Below are positions 16,454 to 25,197 of a stretch of 43,043 bases of DNA, in pieces. The stretch's first letter is position 1. Every line of letters starts with the position of its first letter. This DNA comes from CAZONC01 sp964581305 (lineage in GTDB: Archaea > Aenigmatarchaeota > Aenigmatarchaeia > CG10238-14 > SCSR01). The DNA is taken from the NCBI GenBank assembly GCA_964581305.1, contig CAZONC010000002.1:1-43043 (forward strand), read 5' to 3'. The translations under genes and the position numbers were made by a program. The notes under the pieces were generated by a model, which had not been told where the DNA came from, did no database searches, and saw only the letters and a list, made by a program, of their open reading frames with translations.

Positions 16454-18259
16454 ATGAGTATAAAAAAAATTGTATGCGATACCAGCATAATAATAGATAG
16501 AAAAATATCTGAAATAATCGAAAGTGAAAAGCTGAAAAATATTGAGATAGTTATACCTATAGCGGCTTTAGATGAATTGCAGGCACAAGCTGCAAAGGGG
16601 AAGGAGCCTGGATTTATTGGTCTTGATGAACTCAAAAAATTAAGAGAAATTTGCAGAAAAAAAAGAATAAAAATTCGTTTTGCAGGAAAAAGACCTGAAT
16701 TAGAAGATATAAAATTGGCACGTGCTGGAAGGATTGATGCAATAATTCGCGATGTTGCAAAAAATGAAAAAGGTGTTCTTTATACAGCTGATTATGTTCA
16801 GGCTTTAGTTGCTGAAGCAGAAGGAATAAATGTTTGTTATATTCCTCCTGAAATAAAAACTACTGGCCTTAAATTTGAAAAATTTTTCACACCAGATACA
16901 CTTAGTGTCCACTTAAAAGAAGGTGCTGTGCCTTTAGCAAAAAGAGGTAAACCAGGAAAGTTTGAATTGGTAAAATTGCAAGATAAAAAATGTACAAAAG
17001 AAGAGATCGAAGAAATAATTCGGGAAATTACTGAAGCAATAAGAATAAGTGAAGAAGGGATTGTTGAAATTTCGAGAAGTGGTGCATTAGTTTTGCAATT
17101 GGGTAATTTCCGAATTGCAATTGCTCGACCACCTTTTTCAGATGCATTAGAGGTAACGATCATCCGACCTATTGTTAAACTTAAGTTAGAAGATTATAAG
17201 CTTTCTAAAAAATTAATGGAAAGATTGAAAGAAAAAGCAGAAGGAATTATTTTAGCAGGACCTCCTGGAAGTGGAAAAACAACATTGGCTTCTTCTATAG
17301 CCGAATTTTATGCAAAAGAAAAAAAAGCTGTTGTTAAAACTCTGGAATCACCACGCGATATGCAAGTAAGTGATGAAATTACACAATATCGCCCACTAGA
17401 AGGTGACTTTGAAAAAAGTGCAGAAATTTTACTTTTAGTAAGACCTGATTATGTTGTATTTGATGAGATAAAGAAAACGAAGGATTTTGAAATATTTGCT
17501 GATATGCGACTATCTGGAATTGGAATGATTGGTACAGTTCATGCAACTGATCCTATAGATGCAATCCAAAGATTTATTCCTAGAATAGAGCTTGGAATGA
17601 TTCCACATATAATCGATACAATTCTTTATGTTAAAGATGGGGAGGTAAAAAAAGTTTATAGCCTCAATATGACTGTGAAAGTTCCAACAGGAATGACAGA
17701 AGCTGATCTTGCACGACCTGTTGTGGAAGTAAGGGATTTTGAAACTGATAAACTAGAATATGAAATTTACACTTATGGTGAAGAAAATGTAATAGTTCCA
17801 ATTAAAACAGAAAAAATAGAAGGAATAAAAAAACTTGCAACACAGGCAATTTTGAATGAAATAAAGAAATTTGATCCTAAAGCTGAAGTAGAGATAGTTT
17901 CGGAAAATAAAGCTGTGGTAAAGGTCGGTAATGAAATAATACCTCGCCTAATTGGAAAAAATGGTGCAACAATTTCAAAAATTGAAGAAAAACTTGGAAT
18001 ACATATAGAGGTTGAGCCAAGAATTCCTTCTTTAGGGAAAGAAGTTGAATATAAAATTAGAGAAAGTGGAAATAGCATTGAATTCAATTTTGAGAAAAAT
18101 CTTATAGGAAAACTTGTAAGTATTTATATCGAGGATAAGTTTCTTTTTTCAGCAACTGTGGGAAAAAAGGGACGTATACGTATTAATAAATCTTCTTCTT
18201 TAGGAAAAGAATTGATTAAAGCATTAGTAAGTGGGAAAAAAATTAGAGCAATGATTTAA
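16454..18259 (+). CDS. PIN-domain ATPase with KH domain (PINA-like)
   Basis: A 601-residue protein with three parts. An N-terminal PIN nuclease domain carries acidic residues in CDTSIII (8-14), and further acidic residues in RIDAIIRDVA and YTADYVQALV. A central PilT/VirB11-type ATPase has Walker A GPPGSGKTT (about 270-278), VVFDEI as Walker B and GTVHATDPIDAI as the His-box. A C-terminal KH domain carries RLIGKNGATISKIEEKLG (about 496-513). This order matches the archaeal PINA family, whose Sulfolobus member is a hexameric ATPase that promotes Holliday-junction migration with Hjc. Its end overlaps the convergent TrmB gene by 4 bases. A role in recombination is from family knowledge. Confidence 0.9.
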   Translation: MSIKKIVCDTSIIIDRKISEIIESEKLKNIEIVIPIAALDELQAQAAKGKEPGFIGLDELKKLREICRKKRIKIRFAGKRPELEDIKLARAGRIDAIIRDVAKNEKGVLYTADYVQALVAEAEGINVCYIPPEIKTTGLKFEKFFTPDTLSVHLKEGAVPLAKRGKPGKFELVKLQDKKCTKEEIEEIIREITEAIRISEEGIVEISRSGALVLQLGNFRIAIARPPFSDALEVTIIRPIVKLKLEDYKLSKKLMERLKEKAEGIILAGPPGSGKTTLASSIAEFYAKEKKAVVKTLESPRDMQVSDEITQYRPLEGDFEKSAEILLLVRPDYVVFDEIKKTKDFEIFADMRLSGIGMIGTVHATDPIDAIQRFIPRIELGMIPHIIDTILYVKDGEVKKVYSLNMTVKVPTGMTEADLARPVVEVRDFETDKLEYEIYTYGEENVIVPIKTEKIEGIKKLATQAILNEIKKFDPKAEVEIVSENKAVVKVGNEIIPRLIGKNGATISKIEEKLGIHIEVEPRIPSLGKEVEYKIRESGNSIEFNFEKNLIGKLVSIYIEDKFLFSATVGKKGRIRINKSSSLGKELIKALVSGKKIRAMI

Positions 18260-19071
18260 GCTAAAGATTTAGAATTTTTCCAGATAAGTTCAAAAACAGG
18301 CTCAAGAACTTGGCCTGCTGCATATTCACTTTTACTCCATATAGCCATATCTTGGGTTGAATGAACTTTTGAGTCTGTAAGTGAAAGAATGAGTTCTTTT
18401 CCATCTACAACAGTAAATCGCCCAGAAATAGGAATTTCTTTTTCATTTATTATTCTTATTTCTGCTATTCCAGAAAGTGATTTAATTGCATCAGCATTTT
18501 TTTCATCAGCTATTGTTGCAATTCTTATTTGTACACCTTTTTCCTTTGCCTTCTTTAATATGTCAAAATGTGATTTAAGCAATTCATTTAACCCATCAGA
18601 GGTTGTTAAAATGCTTATTTTTTCCTTCGCATCTTTAAACATTGTTTCAAATTGTTGATGAACGGAATATTTTCCTTTCAATGCACCTGTAATATCTTCT
18701 GGTGAAATGATCTTCAATCCCTTGGAAAATAAATCATTTAGATCGCGCATAACTACTGATTCCTTTAAATCATCAATGCGCTGTATAGCTATTTTATATT
18801 CCTCCTCTAATTTTTTCTTTGCTCGCTCTAATGCTTCATCGGGTGGAATAGCTACATATTTTATTGGCTTTCCTGTTTGAACAACCACAAAACCCTTGTC
18901 TGCTAGACTCTGAAGAACATCATATGTTCTTGATCTCGGTACTCCAGCAATTTCCGATAATTCGCTTGCTGTTCCTGTTCCACGAGCTAACAAAGCAACC
19001 CAAAGTCGCCTTTCATATAAATTTAGTCCTATTCCTTTCAATGCATCAAAAACTTTTGCGGAAACTAACAT
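18256..19071 (-). CDS. TrmB-family transcriptional regulator
   Basis: A 271-residue regulator. A winged helix (FDALKGIGLNLYERRLWVALL, then TASELSEIAGVPRSRTYDVL, residues about 8-55) is followed by a coiled coil around 80-105. An effector domain includes AKEKGVQIRIATIAD and FTVVDGKELILSLTD. It is a paralogue-type relative of the regulator at 2128-2910, but the two differ in detail. It stands alone, with no adjacent transporter or sugar gene to suggest a ligand. It may regulate distant genes or itself. Confidence 0.88.
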   Translation of the reverse strand: MLVSAKVFDALKGIGLNLYERRLWVALLARGTGTASELSEIAGVPRSRTYDVLQSLADKGFVVVQTGKPIKYVAIPPDEALERAKKKLEEEYKIAIQRIDDLKESVVMRDLNDLFSKGLKIISPEDITGALKGKYSVHQQFETMFKDAKEKISILTTSDGLNELLKSHFDILKKAKEKGVQIRIATIADEKNADAIKSLSGIAEIRIINEKEIPISGRFTVVDGKELILSLTDSKVHSTQDMAIWSKSEYAAGQVLEPVFELIWKNSKSLA

Positions 19072-19165
19072 TATAATTATTTTTACTAATAAAACATTTA
19101 AAGTTAAGCTTTGGTGTTATTGGTAAGTAATAATTTTAAAAGAAATGACGCAAAAATATTTAAAA

Positions 19166-20872
19166 TTAACCTCTCCAGCCTTGTGATTTAAATAATTCTT
19201 CCAATCTTTTTATTGTATCTGCTTCATCCGGCCCCTTATCTTCTCTTATTCTTACCAATCTTGGAAATCTTAGAGCAAATCCAGAATCATAATGTGGCGA
19301 TTTTTGAATTTCCTGATAAGCTATTTCAACTACTATTTTTGGCTTTATCTTTACTTCCCTCCCCTTTTCACTTATAATCAATTCTTTCAACCTTTCAGTC
19401 ATCATCTGAAATTGCTCCTCTGTCAGACCTGTGCCCATCATCCCGCATGTTAAAAATTTTCCTGTATCCGGATCTCTGCAAGCTAAAATATACGAACTTA
19501 ACCATTTTGCACGAGCACCAGTACCCCATGTTGCGCCCACAATTACTAAATCCAAGGTCTCCATTATCGGCTTTATTTTATACATCCCCTCAACATGTCG
19601 GCCAAATATATAAGGTGATGTTGGTATTTTTAACATGAGTCCTTCTTGTTTTGCATTTAATGCTTCGTGATAGAATTTTTCCAATTCTTTTACATTATCT
19701 GAAATTATTTCCTTCGCAAGTTGTAGTTTACCAGGAAAGACCTTAACTACTTTTTTCAAAATTTTTTCTCTTTCTATCAGAGGTTTATCAAAAAGCATTT
19801 TTCCGTTCAAGTAAACTATATCGAAAAGATTTACTTGAACAGGAATTTCTTTAACCATTTTTTCTATATCATATTTTCTATGAATTCTTTGGCTGAGGAT
19901 TTGAAAGGGCAATGGATTGCCTGTTTTTCTATCTATACCTAAAGCTTCACCTTCAACTATGCATTCATCTGCTTTCAATCCTTTTTGACAAATTTCTACT
20001 ATATCTGGAAATTGGCTTGTAACATTTTCCAATCGGCGCGTAAAAATCCATATTTTATTTCCTTTTTTATGAATTTGACACCGCGCACCATCATATTTAT
20101 ATTGAGCTATAACTTTTCCAAATTTTTTAACTACTTCCTCTATATTTTTAGCTGCCAAACCTAACATAACTTGAATTGGCTTTCCTATCTGAACCTTTAT
20201 TTTTCTTAACCCCTCAACTCCCTTTTCTTTTGCAATTAAAGCAATCTCACTAAAATCAGATAAAATATTCCATGCGTAATCAACTATTTGTATTAATTTT
20301 TCTTTTTCTTCTTTATGCATCCCTTTTTTGAATAAAAATGCTTCAACTATTGCATCTCGCAAAATGCCTTCAGCTATACCAATTCTTAATTCCCCCAATA
20401 TTGTTCGTACAATATATCTCGCCTCTTTTGGTTTAGCTGAAACCAATAATTCGGCAATTAAATTTAATTTTTTTTCTTGTGAACCTTCACCAGTAATATA
20501 TGGTAACTGTTGTAATTTTTGAAAAATCTGCGCAACTGTTAAACGTTTTTTGAAAAGAGTTGTTTGTTTTCTATATTTTACACATTCTTCTGCAACTAGA
20601 CCCAGATCACCAGTTTTTTTAAATTTTTCTTCCACATCTTTTGTGCTAAATCCTGTTGCTTTTGATATTGCCTTTATCATCATTTGTGTTGCTATTCCTA
20701 GTTCCAAACCGGTAAATTTGGGGAAGACAGTTCCTTGTGAAAGAAGCACAACTTTTGGCAACATTTCTGTCGGTGTTTTTGAAAGCAAATCTGCAAGTAT
20801 CTCTGTTTTTTTAATTTTAGACGACGTAGATTCTAAAATTTCATACATATCTGCAAGAACTTCATATTCCAT
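19166..20872 (-). CDS. lig: ATP-dependent DNA ligase
   Basis: A 568-residue ligase of the archaeal/eukaryotic ligase I type that seals nicks in replication and repair. An N-terminal DNA-binding domain (about 1-220) is followed by the adenylation domain with the nucleotidyl-lysine motif KYDGAR (about residue 260). Other nucleotidyltransferase motifs are IWIFTRRLENVTSQFPDI, ECIVEGEALG, EGLMLK and MYKIKP. An OB domain ends the protein. Length is normal for archaeal ligases. It is divergent from the nitroreductase gene; 20873-20932 holds both promoters. Confidence 0.96.
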   Translation of the reverse strand: MEYEVLADMYEILESTSSKIKKTEILADLLSKTPTEMLPKVVLLSQGTVFPKFTGLELGIATQMMIKAISKATGFSTKDVEEKFKKTGDLGLVAEECVKYRKQTTLFKKRLTVAQIFQKLQQLPYITGEGSQEKKLNLIAELLVSAKPKEARYIVRTILGELRIGIAEGILRDAIVEAFLFKKGMHKEEKEKLIQIVDYAWNILSDFSEIALIAKEKGVEGLRKIKVQIGKPIQVMLGLAAKNIEEVVKKFGKVIAQYKYDGARCQIHKKGNKIWIFTRRLENVTSQFPDIVEICQKGLKADECIVEGEALGIDRKTGNPLPFQILSQRIHRKYDIEKMVKEIPVQVNLFDIVYLNGKMLFDKPLIEREKILKKVVKVFPGKLQLAKEIISDNVKELEKFYHEALNAKQEGLMLKIPTSPYIFGRHVEGMYKIKPIMETLDLVIVGATWGTGARAKWLSSYILACRDPDTGKFLTCGMMGTGLTEEQFQMMTERLKELIISEKGREVKIKPKIVVEIAYQEIQKSPHYDSGFALRFPRLVRIREDKGPDEADTIKRLEELFKSQGWRG

Positions 20873-20938
20873 ACAATTTAAAATTTCTTCTATTTATCTA
20901 AATACTTAAGTTTAACTAAACAAATATTTTTTGTGAAG

Positions 20939-21571
20939 ATGAATGTTTTTGACTGTATTTTTAATAGACGCTCTATAAGAAAATTTGAAAAAAAAGATGT
21001 AGACGATAAACTTATTGGATTAATTTTATATGCTGGAACCCATGCACCATCAGCTGGAAATGTCCAGGAATGGCGTTTTGTTATCATAAAAGATATGGAA
21101 CAAAAAGAGAAAATTGCTAAGGCAGCTTGGGATCAAGATTTTATAAAAACTGCACCTGTTGTTATAGTTGTATGTGCTGATATGGAAAAAATTTCTTTAA
21201 AATATGGTGAAAGGGGAGAAAAGTTATACTTTGCTCAAGATATCGGTGCATGTGTCCAAAATATGTTACTTGCCGCGTATGCATTGGATTTAGGTACATG
21301 CTATGTTGGAGCCTTTGACGATAAAAAAATAAGTGATATTTTGCAATTACCAAATTATATAAGACCAGTTGCGATTATTCCTATCGGTTACCCTGCTGAA
21401 AAACCGGATATGCCAAAAAGAATCCCTATTGAGAACATAACATATTTCAACTATTATGGAAAAAAATACGAAATTGAATACAAACCTCTATTGGAATATA
21501 TTAAAATGGCATTTAAGGAAATTGAAGAAAAAGTTAAACTAAGTTTAAAATATAAAAAAATAAAGTTATAA
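20939..21571 (+). CDS. nitroreductase-family flavoprotein
   Basis: A roughly 210-residue FMN-dependent oxidoreductase fold. FNRRSIRKFEKKD near the N-terminus and HAPSAGNVQEWRFVII (about residues 33-48) are FMN-phosphate and ring contacts typical of the family. LGTCYVGAFDD and PVAIIPIGYPAEKPDMPKR complete it. The substrate is unknown. An ATG at 20939 and an in-frame GTG at 20933 are both possible starts, and the difference is only two residues. The next gene, a secreted beta-domain protein, begins 13 bases after its stop following a GGTGAGAT signal, so the two may share a transcript. Confidence 0.88.
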   Translation: MNVFDCIFNRRSIRKFEKKDVDDKLIGLILYAGTHAPSAGNVQEWRFVIIKDMEQKEKIAKAAWDQDFIKTAPVVIVVCADMEKISLKYGERGEKLYFAQDIGACVQNMLLAAYALDLGTCYVGAFDDKKISDILQLPNYIRPVAIIPIGYPAEKPDMPKRIPIENITYFNYYGKKYEIEYKPLLEYIKMAFKEIEEKVKLSLKYKKIKL

Positions 21572-21584
21572 TAGGTGAGATTTA

Positions 21585-22985
21585 GTGAAAAAATGGTTTT
21601 TTTATCTAATGTCGTTTATTTTTATTTTACTCTCCTCAACGCTTGCTGCAGCGAAAGATGTTGATTTGATATTACCATCCGAAATCACATTTTTTTCAGG
21701 AGAAAGTAAAGATATTGATGCATTAATAATTAATAATCAAAATGTAGCAGACAATTTTGCAATTTATATATTTCCATCAATTTGGAACAAAATAAGCGCA
21801 GCCCCTGAAAAAATGCATATTACGATTGGTGCAAATTGCAATGCAACTGTTAAATTATTTTTTAGTGCGCCTATTGAAGCAGAAGAACTTATATCGTTGT
21901 TTACTGTAACCATATTTTCAGAAAGTAATAAAGAAGTTTTTATCTCAAAAACAATACAAGTGAATTTAAAAAGAAAAAGCCCACTATCGATATCAAGCTT
22001 TAATATAAGCGAAAAAACCATAAACCCTGGCGAAATGATAACAATAACAGTCAATATAAGTAATGCTGCTAATATCGACTCTGACGAACATACTCTAATA
22101 ATTAATATTGAAAACAAGAGTATAGAAAATCGAATTGTAGTTGGTGCTAGATCTTTCAAAATTCTCTCATTTAATTATACATTTGATAAATATGCTCCGC
22201 CAGGAACGTATTCAGTTAGTGCATCTTTAAAAGATAATTACAACAAAGAAGTAGATAGAAGACAAGATAGTGTAAAAGTCAGGGCAATTTATGTTATACC
22301 AGAAAAATATACAGAAAAAACGAAAAGTTTAGGATTTCTTTACTCAACCATAACAATAAAAATAAAAAATGAAGGTAATATCGAATCGCCAGCATTTTTT
22401 GTTACTGAAGTCATTCCGTTATATGCATCAAGCCTTTTTGAACCTATAGATAAGCCAGCTATCGAAAGCCGATCAAATAATAAAATTTTATACAGTTGGC
22501 TTGTTCCGCCATTAGGACCAGGTGAAGAAATTACAATTAAATATAGAGTTGTTGTGTGGAAGCCTGTACTTGCGATTGTGATTATAATCTTATTGATATA
22601 CTTTTTCTTAAGAATTACACTCGCGCCTTCAATATCAAAAAGAAGTAAACATATACCTGGAAAAGAAATTTTAGTTTCGCTAGAAATAAAAAATAGAGGA
22701 TTTAGCGAAATAAAAAATGTTGTTATAACAGATTTTGTTCCGCCAATGATGCAAGTTTTGGAAAAATTTGAAACTGTGAAACCAAAAATAAGAAAAAGTA
22801 GGAAGGGGTGTGAATTGGTTTGGACATTCGATGTACTTAAACCCGGAGAAGATAGAATTTTAATATATCGTATTAAACCTATATTAGAAATAAAAGGAAT
22901 GCTAAAACTACCATCTGCAACTATGGAATATGTGGTAAAAACTGAGAAAAAAATTATAAGTTCAAAAGCCATTACCCTGGCATAA
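21585..22985 (+). CDS. secreted/membrane protein with repeated beta-sandwich domains
   Basis: A 466-residue protein with an N-terminal signal peptide (about residues 1-24, ending LAAAKD). Beta-rich domains follow, typical of archaeal surface proteins: NPGEMITITVNISNAAN resembles CARDB/APHP, and ITIKIKNEGNIESPAFFVTE resembles DUF11. A single membrane helix (VLAIVIIILLIYFFL, about 328-343) comes next, and then one more DUF11-like domain (VSLEIKNRGFSEIKNVVITD... LKPGEDRILIYRI). Similar domains on both sides of one membrane helix are unusual, because the last would face the cytoplasm if the signal peptide is cleaved. The start is GTG at 21585 with GGTGAGAT upstream. Function in the cell envelope is inferred. 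Confidence 0.7.
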   Translation: MKKWFFYLMSFIFILLSSTLAAAKDVDLILPSEITFFSGESKDIDALIINNQNVADNFAIYIFPSIWNKISAAPEKMHITIGANCNATVKLFFSAPIEAEELISLFTVTIFSESNKEVFISKTIQVNLKRKSPLSISSFNISEKTINPGEMITITVNISNAANIDSDEHTLIINIENKSIENRIVVGARSFKILSFNYTFDKYAPPGTYSVSASLKDNYNKEVDRRQDSVKVRAIYVIPEKYTEKTKSLGFLYSTITIKIKNEGNIESPAFFVTEVIPLYASSLFEPIDKPAIESRSNNKILYSWLVPPLGPGEEITIKYRVVVWKPVLAIVIIILLIYFFLRITLAPSISKRSKHIPGKEILVSLEIKNRGFSEIKNVVITDFVPPMMQVLEKFETVKPKIRKSRKGCELVWTFDVLKPGEDRILIYRIKPILEIKGMLKLPSATMEYVVKTEKKIISSKAITLA

Positions 22986-22995
22986 TTACCTAAAA

Positions 22996-23006
22996 ATTTT
23001 TATATT
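22996..23006 (+). promoter_or_regulatory. TATA-like box of the tRNA-Tyr gene
   Basis: TTTTTATATTA lies about 25-30 bases upstream of the tRNA 5' end at 23030, the expected archaeal spacing. Confidence 0.5.
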
Positions 23007-23029
23007 ATTAAGAACGTTATTCTTTTTAG

Positions 23030-23143
23030 CCCGACTTAGCTCAATGGTAGAGCAACCGGCTGTAGGCGAGTGCTATGGCACTTGCTAGTAGCCATTGCTC
23101 GGTCAAAACCGGTAGGTTGGGAGTTCAAGTCTCCCAGTCGGGA
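23030..23143 (+). tRNA. tRNA-Tyr(GTA) with a 42-nt intron
   Basis: The acceptor CCCGACT/AGTCGGG has the C1-G72 pair that is the identity element of archaeal tRNA-Tyr, and the discriminator is A. The D arm is GCTC...GAGC and the anticodon stem ACCGG/CCGGT has loop CTGTAG+A. The variable loop is AGGTT and the T arm GGGAG-TTCAAGT-CTCCC. A 42-nt intron sits at the canonical site after position 37. It is the first gene of a small stable-RNA cluster with 5S rRNA and tRNA-Asp. Confidence 0.95.
23066..23107 (+). other. tRNA-Tyr intron (canonical 37/38 site)
   Basis: The insertion between G37 and A38 contains complementary segments (AGTGCTATGGC and GCCATTGCTC parts) that can fold into a helix next to the splice sites. 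The 3' border may shift within a run of four A residues. Confidence 0.8.
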
Positions 23144-23196
23144 CTCTAATTTTTTAAACCAAAAATATTAAAAATAAGAAATTATTAAAATAATAC

Positions 23197-23318
23197 TGAG
23201 TTGGTGGCCAAAGCGAAGAGGAAACGTCCGATCCCATTCCGAACTCGGTAACTAAGCTCTTCAGCGATCTGGTGTGTACTCTGCGCAAGCAGGGGAAAAC
23301 CAGGACGCTACCAACTCA
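23197..23318 (+). rRNA. rrf: 5S ribosomal RNA
   Basis: A 122-nt sequence with terminal helix TGAGTTGGT/ACCAACTCA. The universally conserved loop region CCGATCCCATTCCGAACTCGG and the loop E/helix IV region around GTACTCTGCGCAAGCAGGGGAAAACC fit an archaeal 5S rRNA. It lies between tRNA-Tyr and tRNA-Asp, away from any 16S/23S genes in this window. Such unlinked 5S genes are common in DPANN and some other archaea. Confidence 0.95.
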
Positions 23319-23347
23319 CCCCCTAATAAAATTGGTGAAATATTGAT

Positions 23348-23451
23348 GCCCCGATCGTCTAGCGGCCTAGGATACAGGTCTGTCACACCTGTGACACGGG
23401 TTCAAAAAAACACTGCTAAAAAGCAGTGTTTGGAAAGTCCCGTTCGGGGCG
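23348..23451 (+). tRNA. tRNA-Asp(GTC) with a T-loop intron
   Basis: The acceptor GCCCCGA/TCGGGGC, discriminator G73 (typical of Asp), and anticodon arm CAGGT-CTGTCAC-ACCTG (anticodon GTC) are intact. The T stem ACGGG/CCCGT is split: TTC at the start of the T loop and AAGT at its end are separated by about 31 extra bases forming a hairpin. The gene is 104 nt and follows 5S rRNA by 29 bases, so the two are probably co-transcribed. Confidence 0.92.
23406..23436 (+). other. tRNA-Asp T-loop intron (approximate borders)
   Basis: About 31 nt inside the T loop, with a perfect 10-bp hairpin AAACACTGCT-AAAA-AGCAGTGTTT at 23408-23431. Borders are uncertain by 2-3 bases because of the A runs on both sides. 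Confidence 0.75.
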
Positions 23452-23474
23452 CTTAAATTTTTTTTGGTGATGTT

Positions 23475-23714
23475 TTGAAATTTGATATAAGAGAACATAA
23501 TCTAGTTCCGAAACACATTGTTTTAAATGAACAAGAAAAAGAAGAATTGCTCAAAAAATACGGTATAAATATTCGACAATTACCAAGAATATTAGTTACA
23601 GATCCTGTAGTAAAATTGTTAAATGCAAAAGTTGGTGATGTAATTAAAATTATAAGAAAAAGTGAAACTGCGGGTGAAACAGTATATTATAGAGTTGTTG
23701 TTAAGTCGGTGTGA
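23475..23714 (+). CDS. rpoH: DNA-directed RNA polymerase subunit H (Rpo5)
   Basis: A 79-residue subunit, equivalent to the C-terminal domain of eukaryotic Rpb5. REHNLVPKHIVLNEQEKEELLKKYG is followed by LPRILVTDPVVK and GDVIKIIRKSETAGETVYYRVV, all diagnostic. The TTG start at 23475 is set by GGTGAT at 23466-23471; an ATG at 23470 runs into a stop after two codons. It is the first gene of the RNA polymerase operon, 3 bases before rpoB''. Confidence 0.96.
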   Translation: MKFDIREHNLVPKHIVLNEQEKEELLKKYGINIRQLPRILVTDPVVKLLNAKVGDVIKIIRKSETAGETVYYRVVVKSV

Positions 23715-23717
23715 AAT

Positions 23718-25193
23718 ATGGATAAGTTTCTCACATTGCTAAATGTGCTTGCTAAACAAAAAGGATTTGTTAGATTTCAAATAGATTCGTACAATGATTT
23801 TATTGCAAGGCGAATACCAAAGGTTCTAGAAAGTATTGGTGTAATTAAACCAGAAGTTCCGGAGATTGGAGATTTTAAAATAAAATTGGGTGAATTCAAA
23901 ATAGGTGAACCGAGTATTAAAGAAGCTGATGGCTCGATAAGAAATATACTTCCAATGGAAGCAAGAATTAGAAATTTAACCTATTCTGCGCCAATGTACG
24001 TTGAAATGATACCGATTCTTAATGATATAGAAAGTGAACCTGTTCTTGTTAATTTTGGTGATATGCCTGTTATGGTAAAATCAAAAATATGTCCTTTATC
24101 CGAAATGTCAAGAAAAGAACTTATAGCTGCTGGTGAAGATCCTGATGATCCTGGTGGATATTTTATTATCAATGGTACAGAAAGGATTTTGGTCTTGGTC
24201 GAAGAAATTGCTCCAAATAGAATAATTACTACAAAGGTTGAAAGTGGAAATATAACTGCGATTGCAAGGATAAATTCTGAAAAAGATGGCTACGTGCAAA
24301 AACATTTACTTGAAATGCGAAATGATGGCATTATAACAATAAGCTTTGCAAATATAGTTAGATTGCCGATTGTGATTTTGCTTAGAGCACTTGGACTTGA
24401 AAGTGATAAAGATATTTTAACAGCTATTTCGCTTGATGAAAATATACAAGAAGAGTTTGCTATGAATTTATATGAAGCAGAAGCTAGTACAAAAGAGGAA
24501 GCTTTAGATGAAATTGGTAAGCACATAAAAATTCCTCAAAAAGAATACCGAATAGACAGAGCAATAAAATTAATTGACAAATATTTGCTTCCTCATCTTG
24601 GACAGGAGCCAACAAATAGATTTGATAAAGCAATGTTTTTGGCAAAGGCCATAGAAAAATTATTAAAATTGCATCTAGACCAAATCGAAGAGGATGATCT
24701 TGATCACTATTCCAATAAAAGACTAAGATTGGCAGGCGACTTACTTGAGATTTTGCTTAGATCTATACTTCTTGGTAAATGGGGTTTAATAACAAGAATG
24801 ACATATAATTATCAAAAATTAACAAAAAGAGGAAGATTACCTCCACTACAGGCAATTGTCGAATCAAACGTTTTGACAAATCAGTTAGTCTCTGCCTTAG
24901 CAATAGGTACTTGGGTTGGTGGGAGAACTGGTGTTAGTCAAAGACTAGAAAGAGGTAGTTACATAAAAACTATATCACACATGAGAAATATTCTTTCACC
25001 CTTGACCTCGACACAGGAGCATTTTGAAGCACGAGAGCTTCATCCGACACATTGGGGCAAATTATGTACAAGCGAAACACCAGAAGGGAGTACTATAGGA
25101 TTAAGAAAATATCTTGCAATTACGGCAGAGGTTACAAGAGGTATAAGTGAAAAAGATATAAAATCAATAATTAGTGTTTTAGAAAAAAAGTGA
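23718..25193 (+). CDS. rpoB2: RNA polymerase subunit B'' (Rpo2N)
   Basis: A 491-residue N-terminal half of the second-largest subunit, as in archaea with a split B gene. It has QIDSYNDFIARRIPKVLE at the N-terminus, SEMSRKELIAAGEDPDDPGGYFIINGTERILV, the fork-type region GKWGLITRMTYNYQKL and the C-terminal HPTHWGKLCTSETPEGSTIGL. It ends just where B' begins, with 4 bases between stop and next start. The ATG follows GGTGTGA, which overlaps the rpoH stop. Confidence 0.96.
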   Translation: MDKFLTLLNVLAKQKGFVRFQIDSYNDFIARRIPKVLESIGVIKPEVPEIGDFKIKLGEFKIGEPSIKEADGSIRNILPMEARIRNLTYSAPMYVEMIPILNDIESEPVLVNFGDMPVMVKSKICPLSEMSRKELIAAGEDPDDPGGYFIINGTERILVLVEEIAPNRIITTKVESGNITAIARINSEKDGYVQKHLLEMRNDGIITISFANIVRLPIVILLRALGLESDKDILTAISLDENIQEEFAMNLYEAEASTKEEALDEIGKHIKIPQKEYRIDRAIKLIDKYLLPHLGQEPTNRFDKAMFLAKAIEKLLKLHLDQIEEDDLDHYSNKRLRLAGDLLEILLRSILLGKWGLITRMTYNYQKLTKRGRLPPLQAIVESNVLTNQLVSALAIGTWVGGRTGVSQRLERGSYIKTISHMRNILSPLTSTQEHFEARELHPTHWGKLCTSETPEGSTIGLRKYLAITAEVTRGISEKDIKSIISVLEKK

Positions 25194-25197
25194 AAAC

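Noticed and set aside
23408..23431. Perfect hairpin as a transcription terminator
   Set aside because: It sits inside the T loop of tRNA-Asp with intact flanking stems, so an intron is the better explanation, and archaea do not usually use such terminators.
23274..23456. 60-residue open frame over 5S rRNA and tRNA-Asp
   Set aside because: It lies wholly within stable RNA genes and their spacer, so it is a chance frame.
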